A stretch of 64,000 nucleotides of DNA from Azolla caroliniana. Lineage: Eukaryota > Polypodiophyta. Location of the stretch: assembly GCA_043228905.1 (NCBI GenBank), contig JBHGNT010000006.1:496001-560000 (forward strand). Direction: 5' to 3'. The translations under genes and the position numbers were made by a program. Of this stretch, positions 10,999 through 22,772 are shown one piece after another (within the stretch, counting starts at the first letter, position 1; each line of letters begins with the position of its first letter). A model generated the notes under the pieces. The model was given only the letters and a program-made list of their open reading frames with translations, was not told the DNA's origin and searched no databases.

Positions 10999-11179
10999 TG
11001 TTGAGAACCCAACTCAACTTCCCATAGAGATAGTGTTCACACTAGCCAGTGGACATCATACTAGGCTAGTTTTGTAGTTAGTATAAAAAAGGCAATTGCC
11101 ATAGACCTAACTCTTTGTAACTTAGTTACTGTTGGATGAAATCATATTTTTTCTAATACAACTTCTTGTTCTAAGCTCT

Positions 11180-11270
<91 letters not shown>

Positions 11271-11314
11271 CTCACTTCCGTTGCAGAGAACCACATCTGT
11301 CTCTCATTCCTTTC
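10999..11314 (+). repeat. LTR of copia family J, plus orientation
   Basis: A purine tract (GAAGGGGCG) precedes a TGTTGAGAACCC start. The 316-bp segment is collinear with the reversed LTR at 3061-3377 and has the TATA-like TATAAAAAAGG. It contains CT (11184-11225) and CA (11240-11267) microsatellites, both inside the transcribed half, explaining the SSR-coded ORFs here. Confidence 0.6.
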
Positions 11315-12120
11315 AATTCCAAATGGAATTCCTCTCTTGTACATACACTACATTGAACCTCATTATACAAGTGTACGCCATCATAGATTTGATGGTTGTC
11401 CATGTTTTAATGGTTGTCCATGATGAAATAACACTCCTAAAGGTTTTATTTCCTAGAAAATGTTTATCACACATCACCAAACAATTGATTGGTTATTGAC
11501 TCAAAACTCAAATTGGTTACTTCATAATTGTTCCGAATTTCTTTGAAGGCCATTTTTTCTCACAACTATTTTAGGACTTCGAAGTTGCATAGTAAACTTG
11601 GGGACTTTTGAGTCTACCTTCATTAAATTCTTAGTTAGTATGTATGTATATGATTAGGATTAATAGAGAGAGAGAGAGAGAGACATAACGCGTGATCCAA
11701 ATCGTCCATCTCACCATTTACCTTACAGAAGATTGATTGATACTTAGTTAGTTAGTATGTACTGTGTATGTACATATGTGCAGTTGGCCGTAGGGAAGTA
11801 AAAAAAGAGAGTCAGCAACGGCACTTTGATTGCAGAGTTGGGGATTATATTTAAGATAGAGAGGACATAGGCGGCGGGCGCGTAATTTTTGGAACCGCCC
11901 TGGCCCCTGCCCTGCGCTGCCCTCGCCTCTCATTTTTACTGCTGTATTCAAAGTCAACGTTTCCATAGGCATTTCATCGGGAGTGGTGACAGCGTGTATG
12001 TTCATATTTACGATTCAAAAACAAATTTCTAAGATCCCAAATTTCTCCTCCTCCTCCACCTCCTCCTCCTAAACACCGACACCAACACCAACACCGCCAA
12101 CATGAACATTACGAATTAAA

Positions 12121-12180
<60 letters not shown>

Positions 12181-12675
12181 CTACATTAATGCACACCGCA
12201 TTACATAGATATACATATATATTTAGGTAGGTAGGCGTGCTGCAGCGAAGGGAGGAGTTACATACTAGGTGTGCTGCAATCTCGATGATTCATTCCATCA
12301 CCAACGTGGGCAGGAAAAGGATTCTTCTTATATGCACGGGCCTCTGGTAGGTAGTTGTATTATTCACTGGCCACATAATTATCTATCTATCTATAATAAT
12401 AATAATAATAATAATATAATATATATGCGCAGCACGCATTGACGTGGAAACAACAACATCAGAGAGAGAGAGAGGGAGGGAGGAAGGGGGACACTTCTTA
12501 ATCCATAGTCTGGGAACTCTTCTACATTCATCTGGCCCCTCAGCAAGTAACTTTGATATACGCACCATTCGATCTTCTGCCAGAGGTACTGGATCAAAAA
12601 AAGAGCAGCAACATCAGAAGGATGAGATCTAGGCTTGGCAATTATAATTATTTTTACGACAGCTGCGTGGATGGG
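11315..12675. other. Intergenic region and presumptive 5' region of the beta-glucanase gene
   Basis: No gene is visible between the J LTR and the glucanase. The stretch holds a long CT run (12123-12178), a tetranucleotide/ATA run (about 12379-12420) and short AG runs (11669-11684, 12461-12474). The pyrimidine tract and the AT-rich run lie 250-550 bases upstream of the likely start codon and may belong to the promoter or 5' leader. No convincing TATA box was singled out. Confidence 0.4.
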
Positions 12676-14196
12676 ATGAGGCTAATAACAGGTGGATCAG
12701 TAGAGTCGTGTAGAGGAGGAGGGGTGAACCTATTATTAGCAACTGTAACAAGTCTTCTTGTGCTGGTTAGCTTGAATGGTAGCATCCAGGCGTATGAGGT
12801 AGGCGTAAACTGGGGGACGCAGGCATCACACCCGCTGCCTCCGAAGACGGTGGTGCAGCTACTGCAGAAGAACAACGTGACGCGTGTGAAGCTCTTCGAC
12901 TCTGACTCCACCACTCTGCAAGCGCTGGCCGGTAGCAACATCCAGGTCATGGTGGCCATCCCCAATAACAAGCTGCAGGCCATCAGCAGCAGCGCGGATT
13001 CTGCCACAACCTGGGTAACGCAGAACGTGGCACCCTACATCTTCAAGGGCGGCGTCAACATCTCGTATGTGGCGGTGGGCAACGAGCCTTTCTTGTCTGC
13101 CTACAATGGAAGCTTCGTAAATCTCACTTTCCCGGCCCTGCAGAACATCCAGAACGCCCTCAATAGTGCTGGCTTCGGCAACTCCATCAAGACTACGGTG
13201 CCCATGAATGCCGATGTGCTCACCGATGCACCAGTGCCATCAGAGGGTACCTTCAAGAACGTGACCGCACAGGCGATGGGGCAGATCTTAGACCTTCTGC
13301 ACCGAAATGGGTGCCCTTTCACTGTCAACATTTACCCGTTCATCAGCCTCTATGCTAACCCTAACTTCCCGCAGAATTACCTCTACTTTGATAGCAATAT
13401 AATTCAGATCCAGGACGGTACTTATGCCTACACCAATGCCTTTGATGGTACCTTTGATACACTGGTTGCTGCCCTCACTGCTGCAGGTTACCCGGACATG
13501 CCCATCATATTAGGGGAGATCGGGTGGCCTACAGACGGCCATGGCTCTGCCACACCCGCAAACGCCCAGCGTTTCGTGCAGGGATTTCTAAAGCACGTGC
13601 AGAGTGATGCTGGCACCCCACGCCGCCCTAAAGTCTCCATTTTTTTCTACCTCTTCGGCCTGCTGGATGAAGACCAGAAAAGCATTGACCCGGGTAACTT
13701 TGAGAGGCATTGGGGCGTGTTTGCCTATGATGGCAGCGCGAAATACCCTCTCAGCCTGCGGGAATCCAGTGGCACCTCTCAGTTGGCGTTGGTGAATGCG
13801 AGTGGAGTCCAGTATCTGCCCCGCCGATGGTGCGTTGTCGCAGACAGCGCCAACCTCAGCGCATTGGCCGAGTCCGTGTCATATGCATGCACCTATGCTG
13901 ACTGCACCCAGCTCGCCGATGGCGCCTCCTGCAATGCTGTCCTTGACTCCAAAGGGATTGCTTCCTATGCCTTCAATCAGTATTTTCAGCTCAACAATCA
14001 GGCCTCTACAGCCTGCTCCTTCAACGGTGCTGCGTCCATCACCACCACCGACCCCTCCGTGGGGACATGTAAATTCATCGTGCAGCTCGCTGTCAACAGT
14101 GCAGGATCAACAGCTTCCGTATCTCCATCTCTCATCATCACGATGGTTGCTGTAGCAGTAGCCCTTCTCCTATCCTCGTCGGACTCTACAGCGTGA
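12676..14196 (+). CDS. Glucan endo-1,3-beta-glucosidase, GH17 with X8 (CBM43) domain and GPI-type tail
   Basis: The enzyme hydrolyses 1,3-beta-glucan (callose) at the cell surface or in the wall. From Met at 12676 it is 506 residues. A signal peptide with a hydrophobic core (LLLATVTSLLVLVSLNG) leads into the mature start YEVGVNWGTQ. The GH17 acid/base Glu lies in VAVGNEPF (codon 13084-13086, residue 137) and the nucleophile Glu in GEIGWPTDG (codon 13516-13518, residue 281). From about residue 380 an X8 domain begins WCVVADSANL and has the six Cys pattern expected for 1,3-glucan binding. The end (SLIITMVAVAVALLLSSS) is a GPI-attachment-type hydrophobic tail. The frame extends upstream to Met at 12622 and 12553; 12676 is preferred because it places the hydrophobic core near the N-terminus. 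No intron is needed, although related genes often have one in the signal-peptide codons. Family membership is certain; the particular callose substrate (for example plasmodesmal) is inference. Confidence 0.93.
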   Translation: MRLITGGSVESCRGGGVNLLLATVTSLLVLVSLNGSIQAYEVGVNWGTQASHPLPPKTVVQLLQKNNVTRVKLFDSDSTTLQALAGSNIQVMVAIPNNKLQAISSSADSATTWVTQNVAPYIFKGGVNISYVAVGNEPFLSAYNGSFVNLTFPALQNIQNALNSAGFGNSIKTTVPMNADVLTDAPVPSEGTFKNVTAQAMGQILDLLHRNGCPFTVNIYPFISLYANPNFPQNYLYFDSNIIQIQDGTYAYTNAFDGTFDTLVAALTAAGYPDMPIILGEIGWPTDGHGSATPANAQRFVQGFLKHVQSDAGTPRRPKVSIFFYLFGLLDEDQKSIDPGNFERHWGVFAYDGSAKYPLSLRESSGTSQLALVNASGVQYLPRRWCVVADSANLSALAESVSYACTYADCTQLADGASCNAVLDSKGIASYAFNQYFQLNNQASTACSFNGAASITTTDPSVGTCKFIVQLAVNSAGSTASVSPSLIITMVAVAVALLLSSSDSTA

Positions 14197-14503
14197 AAAT
14201 AAATATATGTAATGTGAAAATCATTGAACTTTCTTTTTGCACTCAGGAGAGGGTTGCCCTACCGTTATTTTACGTACTTAGCTAATATCATCAGCATCGA
14301 CTTTACTTTTCTTCTCATTTGAAAGAATGGAAGGATCTTCCTTTTGCAAATAAGCATTCTTTCTTCCATGCCCATTTGATTAAAGAAGGATCTTCATCTA
14401 TCTTATCATCATGTATGTATGAACATTCTATGAAGTACACTTATTATATGTATATATATATATATATTATCTGTCTCCTGGTCTTTAATGCGCTTCTTCC
14501 GCC

Positions 14504-14538
<35 letters not shown>

Positions 14539-16154
14539 CCCGATGTTGTACTGCTCAAGTCTTGGGATGAATTTTAATGAATTCTGGTAAATGCTTTTAG
14601 CTGGCCACATCACAATGCCTGAAGATCAAGAGGAGAGTTACTATTGTGTGTGGAGGTGATGTGGTGGATTCCAGGACAACTGAGTTTTGAGGATACTCAC
14701 GCATCACACCGTCTGAGCTGTGCTGTGCGGCTGCATTAAGTGCCAAGGTACCACCACTCCACGAATGACCGTCTGGATGACAATGACCAAGACCCAAATG
14801 AAAACTACAATGACAATGCCACGGATGAAAGTAATAGCACAAATCATCATACATGACCCCCACATCAAAACCTTGGTTCCATATGCAGTCAATTTTGTTA
14901 AGGGCAACGGTTTATTAATCTCCCCCAGCTGAAGCCCCTGATCATCTATCTACCCAACCCCTGTTCCCCTGACAGAAACTAAAATCCATTGCCATTGCCG
15001 GATGCGAGACCCGGACCTCGCTCTAAGTGTCTGGGATTCTTTTGCATCGTATCAAGCACATCTCCCCCTAATGTGTCAACCGTCACAGGACGGGAAAAAC
15101 TGCTCTTACTGTAGCCCGTAGAATCCCACCATACTAGATATACACCCCTGAGCTTCCTTGTCGATTTCCATTTCCATGTTCTTGCAGCCTTGACAAATGC
15201 ATATCCATTCAACTACTATAACATCATAGACCTTCCTCATCCTATATTCGCGCCAGCATTCCACCATCAGCCATCAGCTGCATTGAAATTTGACACAACC
15301 TTTCTCTCCACGTTCCCCTACCCTAACAAGCCAGGCCATTACCCTCGGGCCCCAGCTTTGCTTCCACACGCGTGCACTACCCCAAAAGTCACCAACTTCA
15401 ACTCACCCACACATGCTTTCAAATCATTAAGGGACATTTTTGTCAGTGTTTTTGGGCCACATACTTTTATATAATACAGTATGAAAAGGCACACACTTAT
15501 ATGTATTTCTTTCATATAGATACTCACGGTCCGGTACCAAACGTCAACGGTTCGGTTTTGGTTTAACCAGTTTGGGGGTTCCAAAGTTGAACCGAACTGG
15601 ATCCTAATCCGGTTAAGGCTAAACCGCCAAGCCAATTAAGCCTTAACTGATTTGGCCCAAAACGGTTCGCTTCAGCTAGAGCCATCTCAAACCGGTTAAG
15701 GATGCTCAAGCCTAAACCGAAGCTCAAACCTGTTAAGAATGCAAATTGATTTCTATGACATGTAACTCATCTTGATCCACTTATTTGGGTATTACCCACA
15801 AATTGATGCTAGAAAAGTGAGTTAATTATTACGGAAGCCATCTTCCAATCGTTTGTCAGCTTTCAGGGAAGACGAAAAATTTAAACATCGGCAACAGATG
15901 GGTGGAGAAGCTTGGAGAGAGTAGAAGCAAGGTTAACGAATTAATATTAATATTACTATTGGTGGTCGGTAGTCTTGGCTTGCAATACAAGGACAGCTCT
16001 CCTTCTTCTGTTGTTGTTGTTGAGGACACACACACACACACACACAACGACCATTTTTATTTACAAGATAAAATGAGATGAATGAAGACGTAGATAGATA
16101 AAGATAGATAGAGGGACTTCACTTCTAATATATGACTCAAAATCATCGTGGACC
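14197..16154. other. Intergenic region between glucanase and DMP gene
   Basis: No gene is supported. An AATAAA (14198-14203) directly follows the glucanase stop. A CT microsatellite is at about 14503-14538 and a CA run at about 16027-16044. At 15530-15735 lies a cluster of about ten near-repeats of the words accggttaag, aaaccg and ccaagcc in both orientations, the same dispersed low-complexity family as at 2.9 kb and 63 kb. Short ORFs at 14597-14932 are low-complexity (Met/Thr or His/Cys rich) and are not called. Confidence 0.5.
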
Positions 16155-16787
16155 ATGAAGGTGGCTGATGATGGGCCTGGGCCTGGGCCAGAGCAGCCAA
16201 CATCCAGATTAGCAGCGGCAATGCAGAGTGCCATGAGAGGCATGGGGCAGCTGAACAGCACTCTGCCCACCGGCACAGCCCTGGTCTTCCAGTTCTTACT
16301 TCCCATTATCACCACCAATGGCAAGTGCCCCGCTGGGGTCGCTGACAAGTGGGTAACTGGCGGGGTGTTGGTGCTGTGCGCGCTGGCCTGCTTCTTTATC
16401 TCCTTCACAGACACCTATTCTGATAGCAGCAGTGGCAAGAGCTACTACGGTTTGGTGACGAGCCGCGGGCTGTGGCTGCTGCCAGAGGGAGCGGCGCCAG
16501 CCGGAGTGGCCGCCACGGCTGCGTGTGCCTCTGAATACGCTCTTCGATTCTCCGACTGGATTCATGCGCTGCTGTCAATGTGGGTTTTTGCTGCATCTGC
16601 GCTCTTCCAGCAGGACGTCAAGGCCTGCCTATACCCATCCTTGCCTCCTGAGCTGCAGTCTGCACTGCCCATCTGTATCGGCTTTGCGTGCAGCTCCCTC
16701 CTCCTCATCTTCCCCTCCCGCCGCCGAGGCTTCGATGTACCACCACCACTACCTCCTCTCCGCTGCTCAAACTCTTCCTCCACGTAA
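16155..16787 (+). CDS. DMP/DUF679 domain membrane protein
   Basis: This single-exon gene encodes 210 residues with the family's hallmark segment LNSTLPTGTALVFQFLLPIIT followed closely by NGKC. Four hydrophobic segments can be seen: about residues 42-53, 67-85, 135-150 and 170-185, matching the four-helix topology of plant DMP proteins. The loop after helix 2 has FTDTYSDSSSGKSYYGLVTSRGLW, typical of the family. DMPs sit in endomembranes, plastid envelope or plasma membrane; some act in senescence membrane remodelling, and a sperm-expressed clade acts in gamete fusion. The sequence alone does not place this copy in a clade. The N-terminus (about 25 residues) is short and Pro/Gly rich; the C-terminus ends in a Pro-rich, Ser/Thr tail. 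The first in-frame Met is at 16155. Confidence 0.88.
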   Translation: MKVADDGPGPGPEQPTSRLAAAMQSAMRGMGQLNSTLPTGTALVFQFLLPIITTNGKCPAGVADKWVTGGVLVLCALACFFISFTDTYSDSSSGKSYYGLVTSRGLWLLPEGAAPAGVAATAACASEYALRFSDWIHALLSMWVFAASALFQQDVKACLYPSLPPELQSALPICIGFACSSLLLIFPSRRRGFDVPPPLPPLRCSNSSST

Positions 16788-19783
16788 TTCTTTCCCTCCT
16801 TCGCTTATATCACACCGTTCGGATTTTAGAGAGACTTATTTAGTTGGACAGGAAACTCACAACATGATGATGATTTGATTGTACTATGCTGACACACTAC
16901 TATTTTGTTTGTACCTATATGTACTATATATATATATATTATGTATGGTAAAATCAGCTTCGCAGCAATAAAACTTTATGCTTTCATTCATAGTGAAATT
17001 AGCCATGCCTTGGACTTAGCTATGGCTAGACAAGGTAGAAATTCTCATCACCCTATGCATATTGGAAAACACCGGGCTCATATTCATTGTTGTAAAGTTG
17101 TGTTGAAGAGAGGGTGAAACTAAATATTTGCTCAAAAGAACTAAGTATGTGTTGAAGGTCTCCTCAGAAGAACTATAGAAGTTTTTTTTTATTTGAATTT
17201 CTTCACTTCTAAGACAATTTATTTCAATAATTCCTCCTAGAGAATAATCAAAACTCCATTTCCTTAGGTTTTCATGAACTTGATGTTAAGTACATGCCAT
17301 TTGGGCCAAGAACCAAGAAGACAACGACAATGTAATGCATAAGAAGCTCTAAAGGAGCACTCGAAAAAGGGGGATAGAGTAAAATCTCACCCAAAACTAA
17401 AAGGCAAATCGTCATTCTAATGTGAAAGAGGCCCAACTCATTGTAAAAAGCTCATCTCTTTGGTGACTTTGGTAGCTCTTCCTTAAATTTGGGTTTTTTC
17501 ACAATATTATTTAGAGCATTAACTTTTTTCTTTTCCGACAATGGGTTATATGATGTCTAAAGCGATATACATGATACTACAGCATATATTTTTATCTTAT
17601 TTAGAGCTCTAACTTTATCTCTTTAATCTTTCACTTGAGCTTAATAAGAGTAATTAAGATTAATTGTTGATTAGTGTAAACCTAATCACAAAGAAGACTT
17701 ATCTTTAAATAAGGAATCAACAACATTTCAATTTAAACTGAATTGAACCACTTGGTTTGAGCTTGAACCATTTGGTTTTGCTTGACAGGTTTCAATTTCG
17801 ATGCGTTTGGTTTAAAGATTTTCAAGATTTGGTTTGATGAAGATTAAGTTTCAACGTTTTAAAACATGCGGATTTGAAATGGTTTTGAGTTTGAGAGTCC
17901 CAAACTGTTGTTGATTAATACTACTTTCAATTGTGAATGTGGACAATTCATTTATCTTGCCACCGATGATTTCTTTCTTTTTAGAGAGTGTAGTATACAT
18001 GTTGGGGAAACTTATATGTATCGATTTATTGAATTATGCGAAGAAACAAATTTAGTGATAATGACATACTTTGAGCTTTAGATGTTGTTTGTTTATTTGC
18101 CAAGAACCATCAATATACTACATTTCTAGAATCATTTAATCCACCCGACAAGAAAAACATCAAATTTTGATTGCATGATATACAACAAGACAAGCTAGCT
18201 AGATGTGAGGTCATAGGTATGGTATGAGGTCATCTAGTTGAATCTAATATCGATTTCAATGGAGATAAACTGTGAATAACTCAACATTGAACAACAAGAT
18301 TTCAAAAATCTAGAACTTTATGCCATGTTGTTGTAGACTTCAACATCGAGAAATCCAAATACCTTGAAAACGAGGATTAATTGTGCCATATCTAGAGTGG
18401 ACAAAGAACCTTAAAGGTAATATAGTTGGAATAACCAAAGAAAGAGCAATTTGACACGTGCCCATGTTATGGGTGAGGGGTCATAGATATGGCACAATCA
18501 AGTGTCATCAATGATATGATACCACATCTTAAAAAGGGAAAAGCTCAACATTGAGAGAGTGTATATGGAAAAGTTACGTCTTTATAACTTGTACTCAAAA
18601 CCACATAGATTATAACTGAAATATATTGACAAAACATTGACAAGTGTTTATGTTAGAGATGAAGTCGTATTTATGAAATACTCGTGGGGATAATGATTTG
18701 TCGATATTGATGGTGAAATGGGAATAGAACATGCCGAAAGGTTAATATTAACTAAATATATTTCAGAATCAAGAGGTTTGATTTAATTAAGATCTCATAT
18801 CTATGAATTCTATGACATTGAATGAAATGTTTTTTGGAAACCAATTAGAACCATCTATAATATAATAAATTAGATTTGGGCAAGTCTGAAATCCATGATA
18901 TCTCCGAGAAAGGTAAAACATCGTAACACAACTAGCATGTCTTACGCTTGGCATTAGATTAGGGTACATATAGCTATGATGTAATCATAAAGGTAGACAA
19001 ATATGCTTGTAGAAACCTAAAGGAATATTCATGGAAAGTAGAGTAGAGCATAGAAAATGAAGGCGCGGTTGAAGTGATACACTATTTTTGACACCTTGAA
19101 GGGACAAGGTCATGGATGACAACATGGTTTGCATTGTGCTATAACAATCCAAAAGTTGGGCCCAATTATATGATTTTGTTTCTTGCTTTGTCCCCAACCA
19201 AGTCACATCAATAATAAAATATCTAAGGCCTATCTACATGTCTTAAACCATGTTCATCTAAAAATGGAAAGGTGTGTGGATCTTTGGTAATAGAATTTGG
19301 ATAGATTTAAGTCATGGTGTTTTTAGTTTCAATATGCAAATTTTGTTCACAACTTTGGCATGATTTTGTTTAGCTTGTCTAATGGAGAGGTCATCTACGC
19401 TAAGTCAAACATGATCACACATATAGCTGATTTTGTCCTTCACTGCTTCTGGATCAAATTTTCACTTAATATGAGTGAGAGGTACATAGAAACAGAGATT
19501 TTGTTTGTGTTGCTTTGATCACATTTTGACTCCTATGAGAGGGAGGGAGATATAAAGATCATATGCACGCGCGCGCAGAGACGCAGCACCCCATATACAT
19601 ATATACGCACCATAACTATATATCTATGTAAAATGTATACCTTCGTAGATTATTCAAGCATATACAAGAACAAGAAAGGAAAGGACTTATGGATTTATAC
19701 TCGCGAGTGACGTTAACTAGTGGCGCCATACATACATAGTACGTCGTACGTGCAGTGGAATAATAGCATGTAATGGCGGGGGT
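16788..19783. other. Gene-free AT-rich stretch
   Basis: About 3 kb with no recognised gene. It includes TA repeats (about 16924-16938), an ACCGGTT-related cluster at about 17740-17900 (aaccacttggttt words), and minus-strand ORFs of 60-73 codons at 18787-19206 that have a faint retroelement flavour but no diagnostic motif. A CG-repeat/CA mixed run is at about 19568-19580. Confidence 0.4.
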
Positions 19784-19802
19784 GGGGGGGGGGGGGGGGG
19801 GG
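19784..19802 (+). repeat. Run of 19 G just downstream of the glutaredoxin gene
   Basis: An unbroken G run preceded by GGGGGT. It lies about 40 bases beyond the stop codon of the minus-strand glutaredoxin gene, so its mRNA strand would carry a C run in the 3' region. Such tracts can form G-quadruplex structures on the plus strand and are prone to sequencing or assembly length errors. Confidence 0.8.
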
Positions 19803-19838
19803 TTCCTCTTGTTCGGTTATATATACCGACTTTACTAA

Positions 19839-20444
19839 TTAAAGCCAGAGTGCACCCGCAGCTTTAAGCTGAGGGATGAGGGCGCCGCTGATGTGGCAGG
19901 CCATGAGACGGTCGAGGCCACCGATGAGCTTGCCCCCCACGAATACCGCTGGGACAGCTGGGCGCTCGCCCATGATGTGTACAAGCACTCGGTCCACCTC
20001 AGCAGCACGAGCGCCCTCCAGCTCATCAATCTCCACCACCGTCGGGCTAACGCCCATCCCGCAGAAGAGCTTCTTGACCACGTGGCACAGGCAGCATGAC
20101 GAGACGCTGAACACAACCACCGGGTTGTCAGCTACCGTGTTCTCCAAACTCACCGCTCCTCCTCCTCCTCCTCCTCCTTCTTCATCGTCTGTGGGCGGCG
20201 CACAACTCAGCGCCAGCTGGAGCTGCTGCTGCTGTTGTTGACTGGATGCCTTGCTTGCAGCATGCACCTTGGCGATTGGCATCATGTTTATAGCACCCCC
20301 ACCCCCACTCCCTGTCACGTGGAGCGCGGAGAGGTGACGATATTGGGCCGGATGATCAGAGGCGCAGGAGGTGTGCCCGCTGTGGAAGAGCAGCCGTGCC
20401 GCCCGATTGTGTTGCATCATTTGGGCACCCCCGCCTCTCTGCAT
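19839..20444 (-). CDS. CC-type glutaredoxin (ROXY class)
   Basis: The 201-residue protein has a glutaredoxin domain in about residues 100-201. The active site is SSCCLC (residues 115-120), the CC-x-C form that defines the plant-specific ROXY class. A GGKLIGGLDRLMACH segment forms the glutathione-binding end of the fold. The protein ends GALWL, the ALWL C-terminus known to recruit TOPLESS corepressors and tie ROXYs to TGA bZIP transcription factors, so a nuclear/cytosolic regulatory role is expected. Unusual points: a long N-terminal extension of about 100 residues with a Gln run (QQQQQQ) and a seven-Gly run, and AVP at residues 163-165 where TVP is usual. The gene has no intron, as is common for this class. 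The start is the first ATG of the frame (20442-20444); a later Met (MMPIAK, residues 54-55) is an alternative that would remove part of the extension. Confidence 0.93.
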   Translation of the reverse strand: MQRGGGAQMMQHNRAARLLFHSGHTSCASDHPAQYRHLSALHVTGSGGGGAINMMPIAKVHAASKASSQQQQQQLQLALSCAPPTDDEEGGGGGGGAVSLENTVADNPVVVFSVSSCCLCHVVKKLFCGMGVSPTVVEIDELEGARAAEVDRVLVHIMGERPAVPAVFVGGKLIGGLDRLMACHISGALIPQLKAAGALWL

Positions 20445-22770
20445 ACTATATTAATTTTTATTTATTTAATATTATTACTTATACTTAATTGCTATTACTA
20501 TGTATATGTTCTATGGACACACACTTCACTTTTGCTTCTTAATGTTATTTATTAGGTTAATAATTTAACCCCCCACCTGAGTTTGCTAGGAAACCTTAAA
20601 ATAACCGAAACCTCAGTAAGTTACTGTTATAAACGTAAGCGCCTTATATGAAACCAAATTTATGCCTAATTACAATAACCCCGACCTTATAATTATATCC
20701 ACTAGATCTCCATTCATTGTTTCTCTGATGTGTGTCCACTCACTACAGTGTGTGTGTGTGTGTGTGTGTGTATTGATATATGTAATACATATAGATCTGT
20801 AACTGTTGTAGTTGTTGTATGGGTTAGCTCGATCTTATATCCCTTTCTTTGCTTCTTGGAAGTCTCAAATCTTTATCTTTGCAGACGCATGCCTTACATC
20901 CATCCATATAGTCTGGTCGAACATCATGTATGTATGTGGTGGTGTACGCACCCCCATCATCATTATCATTATCATCATCATCATCATCATCATCATATCA
21001 TCATCATCGTCGTCGTCGCCTTCGTCATCATCATAATCCAACTTTTGTTCTCCCTTCTCTGTTACTTCTTTTTTACTAATGCTTGCTCTCAATTATAATT
21101 ATGCATCATCATATCCTCCCTTATACAGCTAGTGTCCAATAATTAATCCCCAGTGCAGTGCTGCCCTCCGTTTTGTGTGCACTTCATAATTCCACCCCAC
21201 CCCACCCCTCTTCTTCTCGCGTTATGATTAAGTAATAATGGAGTAGGTGCACAAGCCACAACAAGAGTGAGTGAAATAAATTTGGTAGAATATCTAAGAT
21301 TTCTTCTGAGCTCATGCCTGGAAGGAAGGACATACCATAAAGGAGAAGATCTAAAAGAGAGGGGGGTGGGGGACAATGTGCGTCCTTTATAGATTAGCAG
21401 TAGTAATAAAAGCCAATTAGGTAATTAATATTTTGTTATAAATAAGTTTTAGTTTTCCTTTTAGGAGGGGAGGGGAGGTGGGAATGATGATGGTCTGTCT
21501 GTCTGTCTCGCTCTTTCCATCATGTCAAAAAGAGACAAGAGCATGAAGAAAAAGGAAATAAAAGGAGGAAGTTATGTAATATGTGGAATATAAGAAAAGT
21601 GTGGCGGTAATAATAATAATATGAATGGTTTTGTGTATTATGTAACAGTACATGCATATATATGTATGTATGAATATGTATGACAGTATGTGTATGGCAG
21701 TCGGGAGTGGAGAGAGAGAGAGAGAGAGATCTGAAGGCGCGCGTGCAAATGCAAAAAGCATAAAAGACAGATAATATTGCGTCGCAGAGACAATGTGTGT
21801 TTTTTTTTTTCCTCCTCCTTTTCTTCCTGTGGAGGGAAGGAGAACAGAAGCGTGATGCTCGCTTTGATTGGTGCGCCACGTCATCACCACTTGAGGCAGC
21901 AGCAGCAGCAGCAGCAGTGTCATCATCATCATCATCAATGATCATCATCAGAGTAAAGTTTTAACCCTAAACACACCAACTTCAACTCCAACTCCTCCTC
22001 TAATGGAAATTATTAAATAACATGAGAAAAAGGCAGCCCCTGTTTTAAGACATATCGTTAGAAACGAAAATATACCTGAGAAAGTAGAAAAAGCGCGATG
22101 CATTCATCCACCATGGATGTCACGCAACAAAACTAATAAATATCAACGACCCAAAGTCTAAAGACAGATTATGAAGACAGCAATTATTGTGGTAAAGCTG
22201 CAGGTTGTACTTAACAAATAGGAGCTCAGTTATAACCTCAAATCCTTGCTTTGCTACATATAAATTCTTCTAAAGAAGATGCCGCCTTTCCAAAGTACTT
22301 CTCTACACACTTACATGTGATATGAGTGTTATGGTTCCATTGTCTCGCTGTTTTTTTCTATCGCTCGTTTTTTTTTTATTGTAATTTGCTTACCGTCTTG
22401 GACCTGGTTAGTTGTTACACTACTAGCATTATGTCTTGGGTTGGAAACGCAATTTTCTCACCTCTATATTACTCCATGGATATCTCGTTACAACTAGATA
22501 TAAGAAATCTACTAGTGTACTATAAATTTGTCATATTCATGCTGTTATAAAAATATTTTTGCACGTCCTATCATGTCCCCTATATTTGTTAATATTAAAC
22601 ACCCTTGACTTATATTGATGAGGTTAACATCTTGTCTACAAGTGACGATTGGGAATTAATTAATGTAGATTAAGTTCCATTGATGTTGATATAATACCTT
22701 CTTTAGGACAATTTGTTTTTGGAAATTTGTCCTATAGCAAAGAGAGACAGAGACAGAGAGAGAGGCCCAT
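20445..22770. other. Intergenic SSR-rich region upstream of the glutaredoxin gene
   Basis: No gene is supported. It holds a GT run (about 20748-20771), a long TCA/TCG trinucleotide run (about 20957-21018), an AG run (about 21711-21729), an AGC run followed by TCA repeats (about 21897-21936), a homopolymer T run (21799-21810) and AG runs (22739-22764). All ORFs of 60-142 codons here are read through these repeats. A TATA-like catataagg reads toward the glutaredoxin gene at about 20641-20650, some 200 bases upstream of its ATG. Confidence 0.45.
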
Positions 22771-22772
22771 AT

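Noticed and set aside
20730-21098. Plus ORFs rich in His, Tyr or Ile, and a minus Asp/Met-rich ORF
   Set aside because: They translate the GT and TCA repeats; the repeated residues simply reflect the trinucleotide run in each frame.
21520-21948. Two overlapping minus ORFs of 142 and 137 codons
   Set aside because: Both are read through TCA, AGC and AG microsatellites in different frames; no domain is visible.
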